Assembly (NCBI GenBank): GCA_014634225.1
Contig: BLFN01000951.1
Location: forward strand, 2,075,768 to 2,093,267
Direction: 5' to 3'
DNA: 17,500 nucleotides
DNA from: Acropora yongei
Lineage: Eukaryota; Cnidaria; Anthozoa; Scleractinia; Acroporidae
The translations under genes were made by a program, and so were the position numbers. The notes under the pieces are model-generated. The model was given only the letters and a program-made list of their open reading frames with translations, was not told the origin of the DNA and made no database searches. Positions within the stretch are counted from its first letter, which is position 1; each line of letters starts with the position of its first letter. Below, piece by piece: positions 1-11,005 of the stretch.

Positions 1-473
1 TAGTTTGGTGACGTCATTAGCGTGCTCTATAAGAATATGAAGCACGCTTGCGTGCTATTGAATTTATGTTATAATGCCGCTTCCATCATGGTATTCCGCA
101 TTCAACAAATTCATACCGGTCATCACTTAACAAACTGGCAGTCGTGCGTATCCAAATTTGGTTGTTTTCATAGCACAGATAAAAACAGGAACTTTCGAAA
201 ATCATCGTACACCTCAACTAAGCTAGGTAAAGCACACATTTCTAGTTTAGTATCAGCAGCCAACTAATTTTATTGCCTCTCTACGTAAAACTAAAAAAGT
301 TATCGACTAGGCATCCTAAGGAATGGAGTATGCAATAAGTACTAAACGGACCTGTCGTTATTTCCTTATTGGATCAGTTGTTTTGGTACACGAAAAAACA
401 GGAATTTCCTTTCATAACCCTCCACAAAAGTAGGTCAACTATAATGCCGCTTACATCGTGGTACTGCGCATTC

Positions 474-480
474 TATAAAT
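474..480 (+). promoter_or_regulatory. TATA-box-like motif upstream of candidate first exon
   Basis: TATAAAT lies about 144 bases before the candidate ATG at 624. The sequence between is unusually GC-rich for this array (around 535-590). Position and motif fit a core promoter, but no transcription start can be seen directly. Confidence 0.2.
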
Positions 481-623
481 TTAGGTCATCCTTGTACGAT
501 ACGCACATCTACACTATTCTGGCCATTTCAGTCAGTGCGCTAGGGACGCTGCGTCGTCCACTCGCCTTATGGTCGCTGGCCACTAGACATCGTAACAGTT
601 GATGATTAGCCTTTACAAACGAC

Positions 624-665
624 ATGGCCAGCAAAATCAGATCTTGGCGGATTGGCATCACTGGT
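624..665 (+). CDS. Candidate first coding exon, copy 1 (14 codons)
   Basis: An ATG in a reasonable context (CGACATGG), preceded in frame by a TGA 18 bases upstream (606-608), opens MASKIRSWRIGITG. It is followed directly by a full-consensus donor GTAAGT at 666. The exon would end in phase 0, which allows an in-frame join to exon A at 5015. A TATAAAT stands at 474-480. No homology proves it. The join would create an intron of about 4.3 kb containing most of the tandem array and the 412-bp palindrome. It may instead be chance within a repeat. Confidence 0.3.
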
Positions 666-1973
666 GTAAGTACGTTTTTGTCTGTGGGTAAATTGAAACA
701 TTTTACATATTCTTTGCTCTCCTATCCTAAGTAGTGAGATATTTCTTCACTAGCCTTCAAACGTGTGTCAGTTCATCACCTGCTCATCCACTCAATGGTC
801 ACCTTCGGGACTCCAACTTACCTGAGTTAAAAGTTCAATTCGGCAACATGACGGAAAGCATCAAAACAGTGATCCTACAACTCCTTTGATTTTACAACAA
901 CAGTTCACTGCCTCCCACAATCGACATGCATAGCGTATTTTCTTACAGTCAGACTTAAACGAGAAATTGAAGGGTCATGTGAATTTTGAAGGCGAAGTGC
1001 AAAACGGAATGGCGTATTGCCCAGTGGCAATCCCTTCTCCTATGGGCTGATGGTGTCTCGCCGCTGACTGTCACTCGGTTCCTCTGAGTTAGACGCGCTG
1101 TTATTGTCAGTTAGGAGCCTCTAGATATGTGCATTTACCTGTTCATATCAAATTAAGGGTTTAATGGCCACTGAAAATATCTTGTTAATGCTTTTCTCAC
1201 TAAATGCATGTACATTTGCTTGGGTTTTGTTCGGTGCTGAAGATCATTTCGGCTGCATCTATCCCCGATGCTTTGCAAGCAAGTCTTAGCTGATAAATCT
1301 TAACAGACGGTTGAAGTTTAGGCTTCCCGAAAGGTATGCTGCTTAACTATCCCATCAGATCTTTTTCCCTCAGCTTGGAACACTAGGTGATAACGGACTA
1401 TGTAGTCAGTTCTATTCAATGTGAACTGCTTTCTTGGAATTTGATTAATTGTTCTAACAAAAGCAGTCGTGCGTATTGGTTGTTTCCATTCGCACAGATA
1501 AAAACAGAAGTTTCTAAAATCATCGTTCACCTCAACTGAGCTAGGTAAAGCAAACATTTCTAGTTTAGTATCAGCAGCCAACTAATTTTATTACCTCTCT
1601 ACGTTAAACTAAATAAGTTATCGACTAGGTATCCTTAGGAACGGAGTATGCAATAAGCACTAAACGGGCCTGCCGTTACTTCGTTAGTTACTCGATCAGT
1701 TAATTTGGTTCCCGATAACATAGGAATTTCTTTTCATAAACGTAAACAAAAGTAGGTCAAATATAATGCCGCTTACATCATGGTATTGCGCATTTAATAA
1801 ATTTATGCCGGTCACCGCAGGTCACCACTTAAGGTCATCTTTGTACGATACGCGCATGTACACTATTACTAGCCGTTTCAGTCAGTGGGCTAGGAACGCT
1901 GCGTCGTCCACTCGCCTTATGGTCGCTGGCTACTAGATATCGTAACAGTTGATGATTAGCCTTTACAAACGAC

Positions 1974-2015
1974 ATGGCCAGCAAAATCAGATCTTGGTGG
2001 ATTGACATCACGGGT
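1974..2015 (+). CDS. Candidate first coding exon, copy 2 (14 codons)
   Basis: This is the tandem-repeat copy of the 624-665 segment, with ATG at 1974 and donor GTAAGT at 2016, again phase 0. It would read MASKIRSWWIDITG, differing from copy 1 at two residues (Arg to Trp, Gly to Asp) plus one silent change in the Thr codon. The TATAAAT of copy 1 is altered to an AATAAATT-type sequence here (near 1796). The array's third, broken copy does not reach this segment. If the exon is used at all, the two copies could be alternative starts, or one could be dead. Confidence 0.22.
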
Positions 2016-3299
2016 GTAAGTACGTTTTTGTCTGTGGGTAAATTGAAACATTCTACATATTACATGCTTTCCTATCCTATGCAGTGAGATATTTCTTCAG
2101 TAGCCTCCAAACATGTATCAGTTCATCACTTGCTCATCCACTCAATGTTCACCTTCGGGACTCCAACTCACCTGAGTTGAAAGTTCAATTCGGCAAGTTG
2201 AACATGGAAGAATCAAAACAGCGACCCTTTGAACTCCTTTGATTTTACAACAACAGTTCACTGCCTCCCAGAATCGGATAGCGTATTTTCTTACGGTCAG
2301 ACTTAAACGAGAAATTGAAGGGTCATATGAATTTTGAAGGCGAAGTGCAAATCAGAATGGCGTATTGCCCAGTGACAATCCCTTCTCCTATTGGCTGATG
2401 GTGTCTCGCCGCTGACTGTCACTCGGTTCCTCTGAGTTAGACGCGCTGTTATTGTCAGTCAGGAGCCTCTAGATATGTGCATTTACCTGTTCTCATCAAA
2501 TGAAGTCTTTAATAGACGCTCACAATATCTTGTTAATACTTTTCTTTCCAAATGCATGTACATTTGCTTGGGTTTTGTTCGGTGCTGAAGAACATTTCGG
2601 CTGCATCTATCTCCGATGTTTTGCAAGCTGATAAATCTTAACAGACGGTTGAAGTTTAGGCTTCCCGAACGGTATGCTACTTGACCATCCCATCAGATCT
2701 TTCTCTCTCAGCTTCGAATACTAGCTGATATCGGACTTTCTAGTCAGGTCTATTGTGTGAAATGCTTTCTTAGAGTTTGGTTGATCTAACAAGAGAAGTC
2801 GTGCGTATCCAAATTTGGTTGTTTCCATTCGTACAGATAAAAACAGGAACTTCCCAAAGTCATCGTTCATCTCAAATGAGCTAGGAAAAGCACACAATTC
2901 TAGTATAGTATTAGCACGCAACTAATTTTATTGCTTCTCTACGTAAAACTAAATAGGTTATCGACTAGGTTTCCTTAGAAACGGTGTATACAATAAGTAA
3001 ACGGACCTGTCGTTAAATCCTTACTTACTCGATCAGCTGTTTTCGTACGCGAAAAAAACAGGATTTCCTTTCGTAAACCTCCTCTAAATAAGATCAAGCA
3101 TAATGCTGCTTACGTGTTTGTTTTCCGCATTCAATAAACCTTTGTCCTCTCTTAGCTACATAATGTGGCTGAACAAATTATCGACTAGGTATGCTTTGAC
3201 AATCGAGTGTACAATAAGCACTTAACGGACTTGTTACTCCTGACTGACTGAGCAAACAGGTTTTTCAATTGAACTGTTTGGTTAGAGAAAATTTCACTC

Positions 3300-4091
3300 C
3301 TGGGGCGTAGCACGTAAACAATTTAAAGATTTAAGCCAGAAGACTCTCGCAGTCACCCTGACTGTTTTTGTTTAAAACAAGAGCCAACAGGAGCTTCAAG
3401 TACAAGTTATTCTTAAAAACAGGAAGTTTTGACCACTACCGCCATAAATCAGATCTAAGACTCTATGGCAAGTCGCGAAACATCAAGTAACAAGGTTTTA
3501 AATTAGTTTTAATTGACCAAGCTATTTTTATAATCATAATTATTTACATGGAACAAAAACAAGCGCTTAATTAAATCATAAATCGGTGGTCCGCTTATTT
3601 GCTAGAAAAGGCTTGTTGCGTTCGGTAGAAGGCATACTATTTACTTCGTTTTTCAGTCCCGCGGGTTTTACGATGTCCCGCGGGTATTGATCGCGGATGC
3701 CAGGTTATTTCAGGCTTTTGCCGCCATCTTGGACAGACTGACTCACTTGGCCTCGATCTCATGCTAGTATCGATGAGGTTACGATCAAGTCTCAGTCTGT
3801 AGTAGGTCAGCCAAAAACGCAAAACCCAGTTACAAAGCAACAAAAAACTTCGAATGCACTTTCCTAATATCTGATTATTACTGGGCTCGAGTTAAAATTG
3901 CGGTCGAATACCGAGAGCTTTCGCGTAAAATTCATTGAATACCGTTCCCGCTACAAAAACGAATAGCCAAATTGGAACGCATGGTGACTCAGACTGGGAA
4001 AACTGATCATGGGACTACTGTGACGAGGAAATGCGTCGAACGTGTTTAACCAGGCGCAGTATCCAATCAAAATCGATCTCATGTAATCAAC
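3300..4091. other. Unassigned stretch
   Basis: No gene or complete repeat was recognised. Two CCGCGGGT blocks about 20 bases apart lie around 3658-3682, and an AAGATGGCGGC motif is on the minus strand at 3720-3730. The minus-strand reading frame over 3637-3843 has no recognisable domain. Confidence 0.5.
3720..3730 (-). promoter_or_regulatory. YY1-like motif on the minus strand
   Basis: The minus strand reads AAGATGGCGGC, a full match to the animal YY1 core-promoter motif that often lies just downstream of start sites. It sits in a locally GC-richer patch (3655-3760). No minus-strand gene could be recognised downstream, so function is uncertain. Confidence 0.25.
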
Positions 4092-4503
4092 AATTGCCTG
4101 ATTTCATACCGTGAAGGACTAGGTACGAGTCTGTCAATTATGGGATTAGCAACTATTGATCCACATAGTCAGAAAGAGCACACCGAGATTCACAAAATCC
4201 CCAAGTTTGGCGTTAATCTGGCTTGTTGTGACTGAGATACAGGCATTTAAAAACGTAAAAAATTACAAAGAAATGTATGGAAATCAGGACAAATCCGGCC
4301 TTTTGTCCGGATTTCCATACATTTCTTTGTAATTTTTTACGTTTTTAAATGCCTGTATCTCAGTCACAACAAGCCAGATTAACGCCAAACCTGGGGATTT
4401 TGTGAATCTCGGTGTGCTCTTTCTGACTATGTGGATCAATAGTTGCTAATCCCATAATTGACAGACTCGTACCTAGTCCTTCACGGTATGAAATCAGGCA
4501 ATT
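4092..4503. repeat. 412-bp near-perfect palindrome (fold-back element)
   Basis: Paired positions sum to 8595 from the outer ends (AATTGCCTGATT at 4092, its complement ending at 4503) to the centre (GTATGGAAAT at 4275 against its complement ending at 4320). The arms therefore carry no net indel. Only a very few mismatches were seen, such as CCCCAAG against CCCCAGG, plus a short imperfect centre around 4286-4309 near GGCCTTTTGTCC. Flanks diverge at once on both sides, and no clear target-site duplication is visible. It could be a fold-back or MITE-type element, or an inverted duplication. Confidence 0.93.
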
Positions 4504-5014
4504 ACACGTTATCTAATAAGATCAAGAGGGGACGAGTCTCTCTTGCGTGGAGTCACAATGCCAAGGCATGTCAGGATGTTAAGGTCAATAAGAATAACGA
4601 CCTCGTGGACACTACCTCTAACGACTTGGAAAAGAGAATATCGGTTCGATCGATGTCTTCAAAAAGTTAAATTTTAAGAAGACTTAAGCGTCAACGGCTA
4701 ATTTTAGAGAGATCATACTTTAAGTATACAGTATAAGGTATACAGTATATTAGATATTTCAGTACTTGTACATATCTTAGAGATTTAAGTACTTTTAGAA
4801 AGGGATTTCTTCTTGCAGTTTTAGATAATTTAAAACTTAATTTATTTGTAATTAGTTTCTATTACAGTTAGGCACGATCATAAAGGCTGCAGAGCTTCAA
4901 TTATCATCGTGCACAAATAAAGCATGTCTGCTCTGTTCTGTTCTGTTCTGTCTGTCACTTTTTGCTAAAAATGACCTTTGAGGTTAATTAACGATGAATT
5001 CCTTTACCATTTAG
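4504..5014. other. AT-rich stretch before exon A with small repeats
   Basis: Nothing gene-like was recognised. Two 14-base copies beginning GTATACAGTATA stand side by side around 4724-4751. A short CTGTT-type pentamer run (about four units) is at 4930-4951. A mini reading frame at 4994 ends at the TAG of the exon A acceptor. Confidence 0.5.
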
Positions 5015-5279
5015 AGATCTGGGGACGGACCAGAACCTAGCTTTAAACCCACATTTCCCACCTTGTCCTTGGACCACGCAGCCATAAAACCACAGTATGA
5101 TGTAGTGGTGGTTGGTTCAGGTTATGGCGGCTCCATTGCCGCTAGCCGTTGTGCCAGAGCTGGCCAAGCTGTGTGTGTCCTGGAGCGAGGGAAGGAGTGG
5201 CGACCTGGCGACTTCCCAGAGTTGTTCACTCATGCCTCCAAGCATATTCAAGTTCATCGTGGTGGAAAGCCAACTATAG
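5015..5279 (+). CDS. Exon A: N-terminal FAD-binding segment (residues 1-88 plus one base)
   Basis: The exon follows an ATTTAG acceptor at 5009-5014 and ends before GTAAG at 5280 (phase 1). It encodes a proline-rich lead, then YDVVVVGSGYGGS, a beta strand plus GxGxxG loop that binds the FAD pyrophosphate. VCVLERG follows, where Glu57 is the usual ribose-binding acidic residue at the end of the second strand. A TAG at 5012-5014 blocks extension upstream, and there is no in-frame ATG before the FAD motif, so an earlier exon must supply the start. TTG at 5063 is not a plausible start in an animal gene. The splice to exon B restores a continuous family-like sequence (GKPTIG then KPSNLYEF). Confidence 0.92.
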
Positions 5280-5777
5280 GTAAGATACTGAATTTGTAGG
5301 TTCCCTCTAGTCCGTTCCAAAGCATACTTCCGGTTTCCGTATTTGGTAAACAGTAAAACAAAATGGCGACCTTTTGTCCTGGAAGAAAGTAGTACTCCCA
5401 TTACTGTCGTTATTCTGCCTTCATACGATGATAAAATAGCTTTGAAAGCGGGACAAGGTTTTTTGTGTCCTTAACAATGAACTCGAAATCTAAAACGTCT
5501 CAAAACAGAGCTTTCGAGCAGTTTCGAGGAACTTCGACGAAACTAGGTTTGAGGCATGTCCTCTTTGCGATACACCCTCAGGTAAGGACGGTAAGACTTT
5601 GCTTGATTTGGCACAAGTTCCGACACAGCCGTAGCAAAGGTCCATAATTGCTTTTTTTATTTTAAGCAATTACGACCATGTTTCTTTTTCTATTTGAACT
5701 TCTTCCAGTCGACATTAGGAGTTCCGATTCCAGCCGGAATAGCCTATCTCCCACTTGCTTACTTTATAGTTGCCTGT

Positions 5778-5809
<32 letters not shown>

Positions 5810-6566
5810 CCAGCCTCATTTTCATTCAAAAGCCACAACTGTAAAATGGTCTTTTCAAAAGTTTGAATAGAGGATAGACCACTTTCATAAATGGTGGCAC
5901 ATATTATTATCCCTTTGTATTTATGTTAATTAGACCTACTGGCCTCACTTTGGTTGAAATATTCTTTTGAATTGTGCCCATGGCAGCGAGGCTAATAAGG
6001 CTCATTAGCATTAAAACAAAAGAATACTAAATTCGACCGCCATTATGAAAGAGGTCTATAAGATTTGCTTTCCCTGTTGATTATTTTACTATAGTAGGGT
6101 ACTTAACTTGGGTATATGGTTTCAGTTTCACTGGTTATAAGCTTGAATTAAGTACCATTGTGCCAATAATGGAGCCATTGTATACATCGCATTGACAAAG
6201 AATGAGGAAAGCCCTGGGAGAATTTTAGCCCTCTACATTTTTTGTATAGGGCTACTATTCTCCCACTATGGCACTGAGCAAGTTTGGTTGAGAACAGAGT
6301 TGTTAAGCAGCTGATAAAAGCTTTCAATTTATTTGCATATTTTTGCTTTAGTACTTTATCATAAAATTGTTGTAAGTTGTTAGTGTCCCTTCTTAGCGGT
6401 TGAATACTGCTATTCTAACTGACACTTAAATAAAGTTGTTATTATTATTTATATGTCAGTGTTGTTATACCGTTGCTGAGGCTTTCAAAATCTGATTATC
6501 TGTGTGTAGGTTTTTATGGGATTTTCATAAAAAGATATTATTATTGATAAAATGTAATAATTATTC

Positions 6567-6647
<81 letters not shown>

Positions 6648-9600
6648 GTCATCTGGGTGATTAGAGTCCTGAGAAGGACTGTTGTTGGTGACTGATGTTT
6701 TGCCAACCTGTGCAGAAGGTGGGGTTGTAGGAGGTGTCATGTTTCAAAATCCTCCACATGACTTTAAAGTTTTTAGTCAGTTGAAAATTCACAAACCCTG
6801 GTGAGTGACTGGATGGTTTAATAGATAGAGTTGCCATTGGTAAATGTGTGATTTGATTGGCGGTGAAGACATCTGCGGAGATAGGTTATGTAAATCGGTG
6901 GGTTGTAAGTTGATTAATAAAAATTCCTGTTGAGTACTCATTTGTAAGCTGCAGGAGGAGGTTGACAATGCCTTTAATAGGGCAGTTAGTTCTAAGTGAT
7001 TAAACCAGCTTTCATGTGTGATTTGTTGATAGTTGTCAGTACTGTAGATAACACACATAGCAGTCTGAGGCACTTGTCGATAATATTGCTTGTTTTTAAG
7101 TGATAATTGGTGATGTTGTTGTTGAAGTCAGTTTTTTTAGCAGCTCGTTTGTCTTCATTTAGTTGCATGGCTTAGTTTGTGCCAGTCTCACCGATACAAG
7201 TGGCCTGGCAGTGGGAGGGTTAATTTTGATCTTATAAACTGCTCCAGGTCAGTCATCAGGTTACGGTAGTCTTTGCCAAACATTGTGGAACACCACTTTT
7301 AAAGAAACAAGCCACACTGTCAACTGGGACTCTGCTATGAGTGTTACCAACAGTACCAACTACTATCAATGAATCACACTCAAAACTGGTTTACTATCTT
7401 AGGGCAAACTGCCCTAAATTGTTGTCAATCCCTTTCTGCACCTTACAAAATATAATTATTAGTCAACAGGAAACAGCAATAAATTGTTTATTATTCACCT
7501 TGCAACCCATCCATTTACGTAACCCATCTATTTACATAATCTGCACACATCCTCACAGCCAATCACATCATTTGTTTACCGACGGCTACTCTATCTATTG
7601 AACAATCAAATCGCTCACTAGGGTTTGTAAATTTTCAGCTGACTAAAACTATCCCTTGATTCTAAAGATGGCTTCCGCAACAGGCCTTTACTACAAATTA
7701 ATAAAAATTTGAGGAAGCTTTCTATGCTATAGTTTTCATTTGTAAGCCATTACAATACAGGAATCAATATTTGTCTTGCTGTTATTGACAATATATACCT
7801 GATCTTTTTCCTAGAAAATATTGGATCAGTAAGAGAGCAATCTGATTGGTTGATTTTAGCTATTGATCCTCCAACTTTCATAGTTATGCAATAGCTCATG
7901 CTTATAAACCACCTGTAACTGATCAATAATTGACTTGACAGGTAAACCATCCAATTTGTATGAGTTTTATGTCACCGATGACCTGAGTGTTGCCCAGGGA
8001 TGTGGTCTTGGAGGAGGCTCTCTCATAAATGCCAACGTTGGCCTTGATGCCCATCCTGAGGTGTTTGATGACCCATTATGGCCCACAGAACTCAAGCAAG
8101 ATCTTCATAACTTACAGAATATTGACCGAAAGCATTTTGTGGAGATGATTAAACCCGCACCCTATCCAGATCATTATCCCACATTGCATAAAATTGATCG
8201 TATGAAGGATGGGTTCAAAGCCTTTGACATCGAAGATATTGACAAGAAAGCTTATAAACCTCCTCTATATGTAACATTTGAGGACACGCCATCCAATCAT
8301 GTTGGAGTGCCACAACCTAAGTGCACTGCCTGTGGAAACTGCTGTGGGGGCTGTAATGTTGGTGCTAAGAACACACTGAACATGAATTATTTACCTGATG
8401 CTAAGGCACACGGTGCCGAGATATTCACAGAGGTAGGTACTGAATTTAAACCCCCATGCATTTTGTTGCTAAGCAAGGTTCCCAACCACAGATAACCTCT
8501 TTGCTTGGTAATGTTTCTTCCATTAAAAAAGTACTATTTATGATATTATGGTCAGAACAATGTTTGGCGGATAGGGTCGGTCTTTTTAGTTCTGGCATGA
8601 TGGTTCCAAACACACTGAAACTAAAAAACTATGATGAAACCACTCTGCCAGTGGCCTGTAGCAAGTTGTTCTTGTGTTACAAGTGTGTAGACGGTGCAGC
8701 TTCTCGTCATTATTTATGCATAACAAAGGTAAAAAAAGAATGCTAATTTAAGCTAAATGTGGAAGCAAAATGCTCAGTTAATTAATTCAGGTGTCTGAAT
8801 CAGTTGGTCATACAGGACTAATGCTGTCTTGCCCCTAAGCTGTCTAGATACAATATACAGTAAGGCCACTTCTGTTATCTTACATTTCTACAGGCACCTT
8901 TCCGCATAAGTTTGACATTGATTTGGTGTTGGAATCTCTGTTGACATTTATGTTTAATTTAATGCCTGTGTCGCAAATGGAGGTTGGGTGCTCAAGGATC
9001 TGGGGACTGAAACCAACAACCCAAACCCAGGTTGGTGGAACACTGCCCAACCCGCAACCCAGCCATGAGCCCCGCCTGCCACCCTAGACCCCAAAACAAG
9101 CACCTGTCACACTGAACAGTGAGTTCAATGGAAAACCTATTGAGGAGAGGCCCCTCCTCCCCTGAGTAGGGAGAGGAGGGAGGGGAAATACTCGAAAGCA
9201 CATGAACGGCACCAAAACAAACCCTGAGCCAAGCAAAGCCACGAGGACATGCGCAGGCGCACGCCTAATATGCAAGCGAGCTGCTGACCCCTAAAACTGT
9301 CGGAAGACGCCCTAGGAAAGCACCCCACGGGCTAATCCACCCCCATGCTACAAACGCTGCAGACACCCCCCCACACTACTAATAAACCCAAACGCTAATG
9401 CCATGCCAACGCAACGCCACGCCATGCCACGCTACGCCACTCCGGACAAACTTTGCAACTTGCTCCTGGTTGTTAACTAAGTTAAATTGCATTTAACCCT
9501 ATGATAAATCATTCCATAAGCATACATTGGAATCTTGTGAGATGTTAGATAGCCAACAAGTTAAGTTAAATAATGAGTTAGCTTTATAGGCATCTCATAT

Positions 9601-10919
9601 CCATCAAACTGCTATTGGAATTTATAACTGTTTTAATGAAAAGAACGGCAAACTATTTTTAAATCATAAATTATGGCTTTCATTTGTCAGGCATGGTGTA
9701 ATGGCTGAATCAAATCCCATGGCCACCAAGCCAATCAAAACTCTGCAATTGCAATATCCAATGATTCAGTTTTCAACAATAATTGCTGATATTTTGACAG
9801 ATATTATGGGAAACATTAGTCTGAGGATTCACGTCCTCCAACCCTCCCCTTTGTTGGTTTCTGTCCAGTTGGTTCTGATTTACCTCATGGACACTGTGAA
9901 TGGCAACAAATTTTTTCTTTTTCAAAGGTAGAGGTCATGGCTGTTACTAAGGCACCTAATGGAGGTGACTGGATGGTTAAATACAAGCGTCTTGTCAAAG
10001 GCAGTTTCAAAGTTGAGGAGGAGACCATAAGAGCCACACATGTCATTATTGGTGCAGGGGCAATTGGCTCTACCAAGCTGTTGCTGCGTTCAAGAGAGCG
10101 AGGGCTCAACATTTCTGACCAGACAGGAAAGCGATTCTCCACAAATGGTGATGCCTTGGGTTTCAGCTACAATGGAGAAAATACAGCAAACTCAGTGGGG
10201 CTTACAACCAAAGACTTGATCAAACAGAAAAAAAAAAAGAAAGTAAAACCACCAGGACCCTGTATAACCTATGTAATGGACTTCCGAAAAACAACAGACG
10301 GAAACTGGAAAAAGGGTTTTGTCATTGAAGATGGAAGCCCACCATCTGTCCTCTCTGGGCCCTACTCTGTTGGATTGATGGTCGCTGCTAAACTGATTGG
10401 AATTGAAAAGTACTCCTCAGAGGAAGTGCTGGAAAGGGCTTGGCAGGTAAGAAACTGCTTAAAGGACACACAGACTCTTATAGCAGATTTACTTTTAATT
10501 GTCGGAAATAATGACAATAATTATTGATACTAGGGAACTCCCTTTAAGGTGAACACTTTGTGGACCAGCCCTTGGTGTCTGCCTTAGAAAGAGTTTTGTT
10601 ACAGAGAATGCAGTATGAGTCAATTCAACCACGGGTTGGCAAAGGTGTCCACCTTAGAGAGGTATCCGCCTTTTAATACAGGGGTTTTTGCATGGAGGGA
10701 GTTCACTGTAGATTCCAAATTGTACTGTTTGAACATGGAAATGACATTTTAAAAGTTTACATTTAAGTTTATTGATTTTGACTGTCTAATTTCCGTGAGC
10801 CACCATTTTGGATTTCATGGCATCATTGTGTTTGCTGCTTTGCAGGTATTGCTAATTAACAATTAGACCCGTAGCCCGAAAGGGCTACGGGTCAATAGCC
10901 CATGAGGCGAAGCCGATTA

Positions 10920-10963
<44 letters not shown>

Positions 10964-10973
10964 TAGTATCACC

Positions 10974-11005
<32 letters not shown>

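Larger units (their letters stand above)
71..3260. repeat. Tandem array of a ~1.33-kb unit (two full copies plus fragments)
   Basis: The marker GTCGTGCGTA recurs at 141, 1466 and, in a slightly diverged context, 2798. The marker ATAATGCCGCTT (one change in the last copy) recurs at 71, 441, 1766 and 3101. The units are therefore about 141-1465, 1466-2797, and a third copy from 2798 that decays after about 3130. A fragment precedes at 71-140. Copies differ by scattered substitutions and short indels, including an extra tract near 1811-1835 that changes the local spacing from about 1325 to 1350. A further small copy of one segment (TTATCGACTAGG at 2959) occurs at 3178. No protein family was recognised in the unit on either strand. 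Confidence 0.88.

Noticed and set aside
1318..1581. Minus-strand open frame of 87 codons, with a related one at 2721-2921
   Set aside because: Both lie at equivalent places in the tandem array and resemble each other only because the DNA is repeated. The frames differ in length, and no domain is recognisable.
71..3260. CRISPR-like direct repeats
   Set aside because: The repeat unit is over a kilobase, with no short repeats alternating with unique spacers.
5063..5299. Start codon TTG at 5063 giving a short 78-residue oxidoreductase
   Set aside because: It fits bacterial start use, but the gene clearly has GT..AG introns. The open frame begins at the 5015 acceptor and the protein continues in exon B.
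6789..7073. 94-codon minus-strand frame and its counterpart at 7341-7601 plus strand
   Set aside because: They are the two inverted arms of the 883-bp element read outward-in. No transposase motif is seen.
8456..8746. 96-codon plus-strand frame in intron 2
   Set aside because: It overlaps the intron 2 side of the exon B donor region, has no family match I recognise, and exons B and C already join into continuous protein without it.
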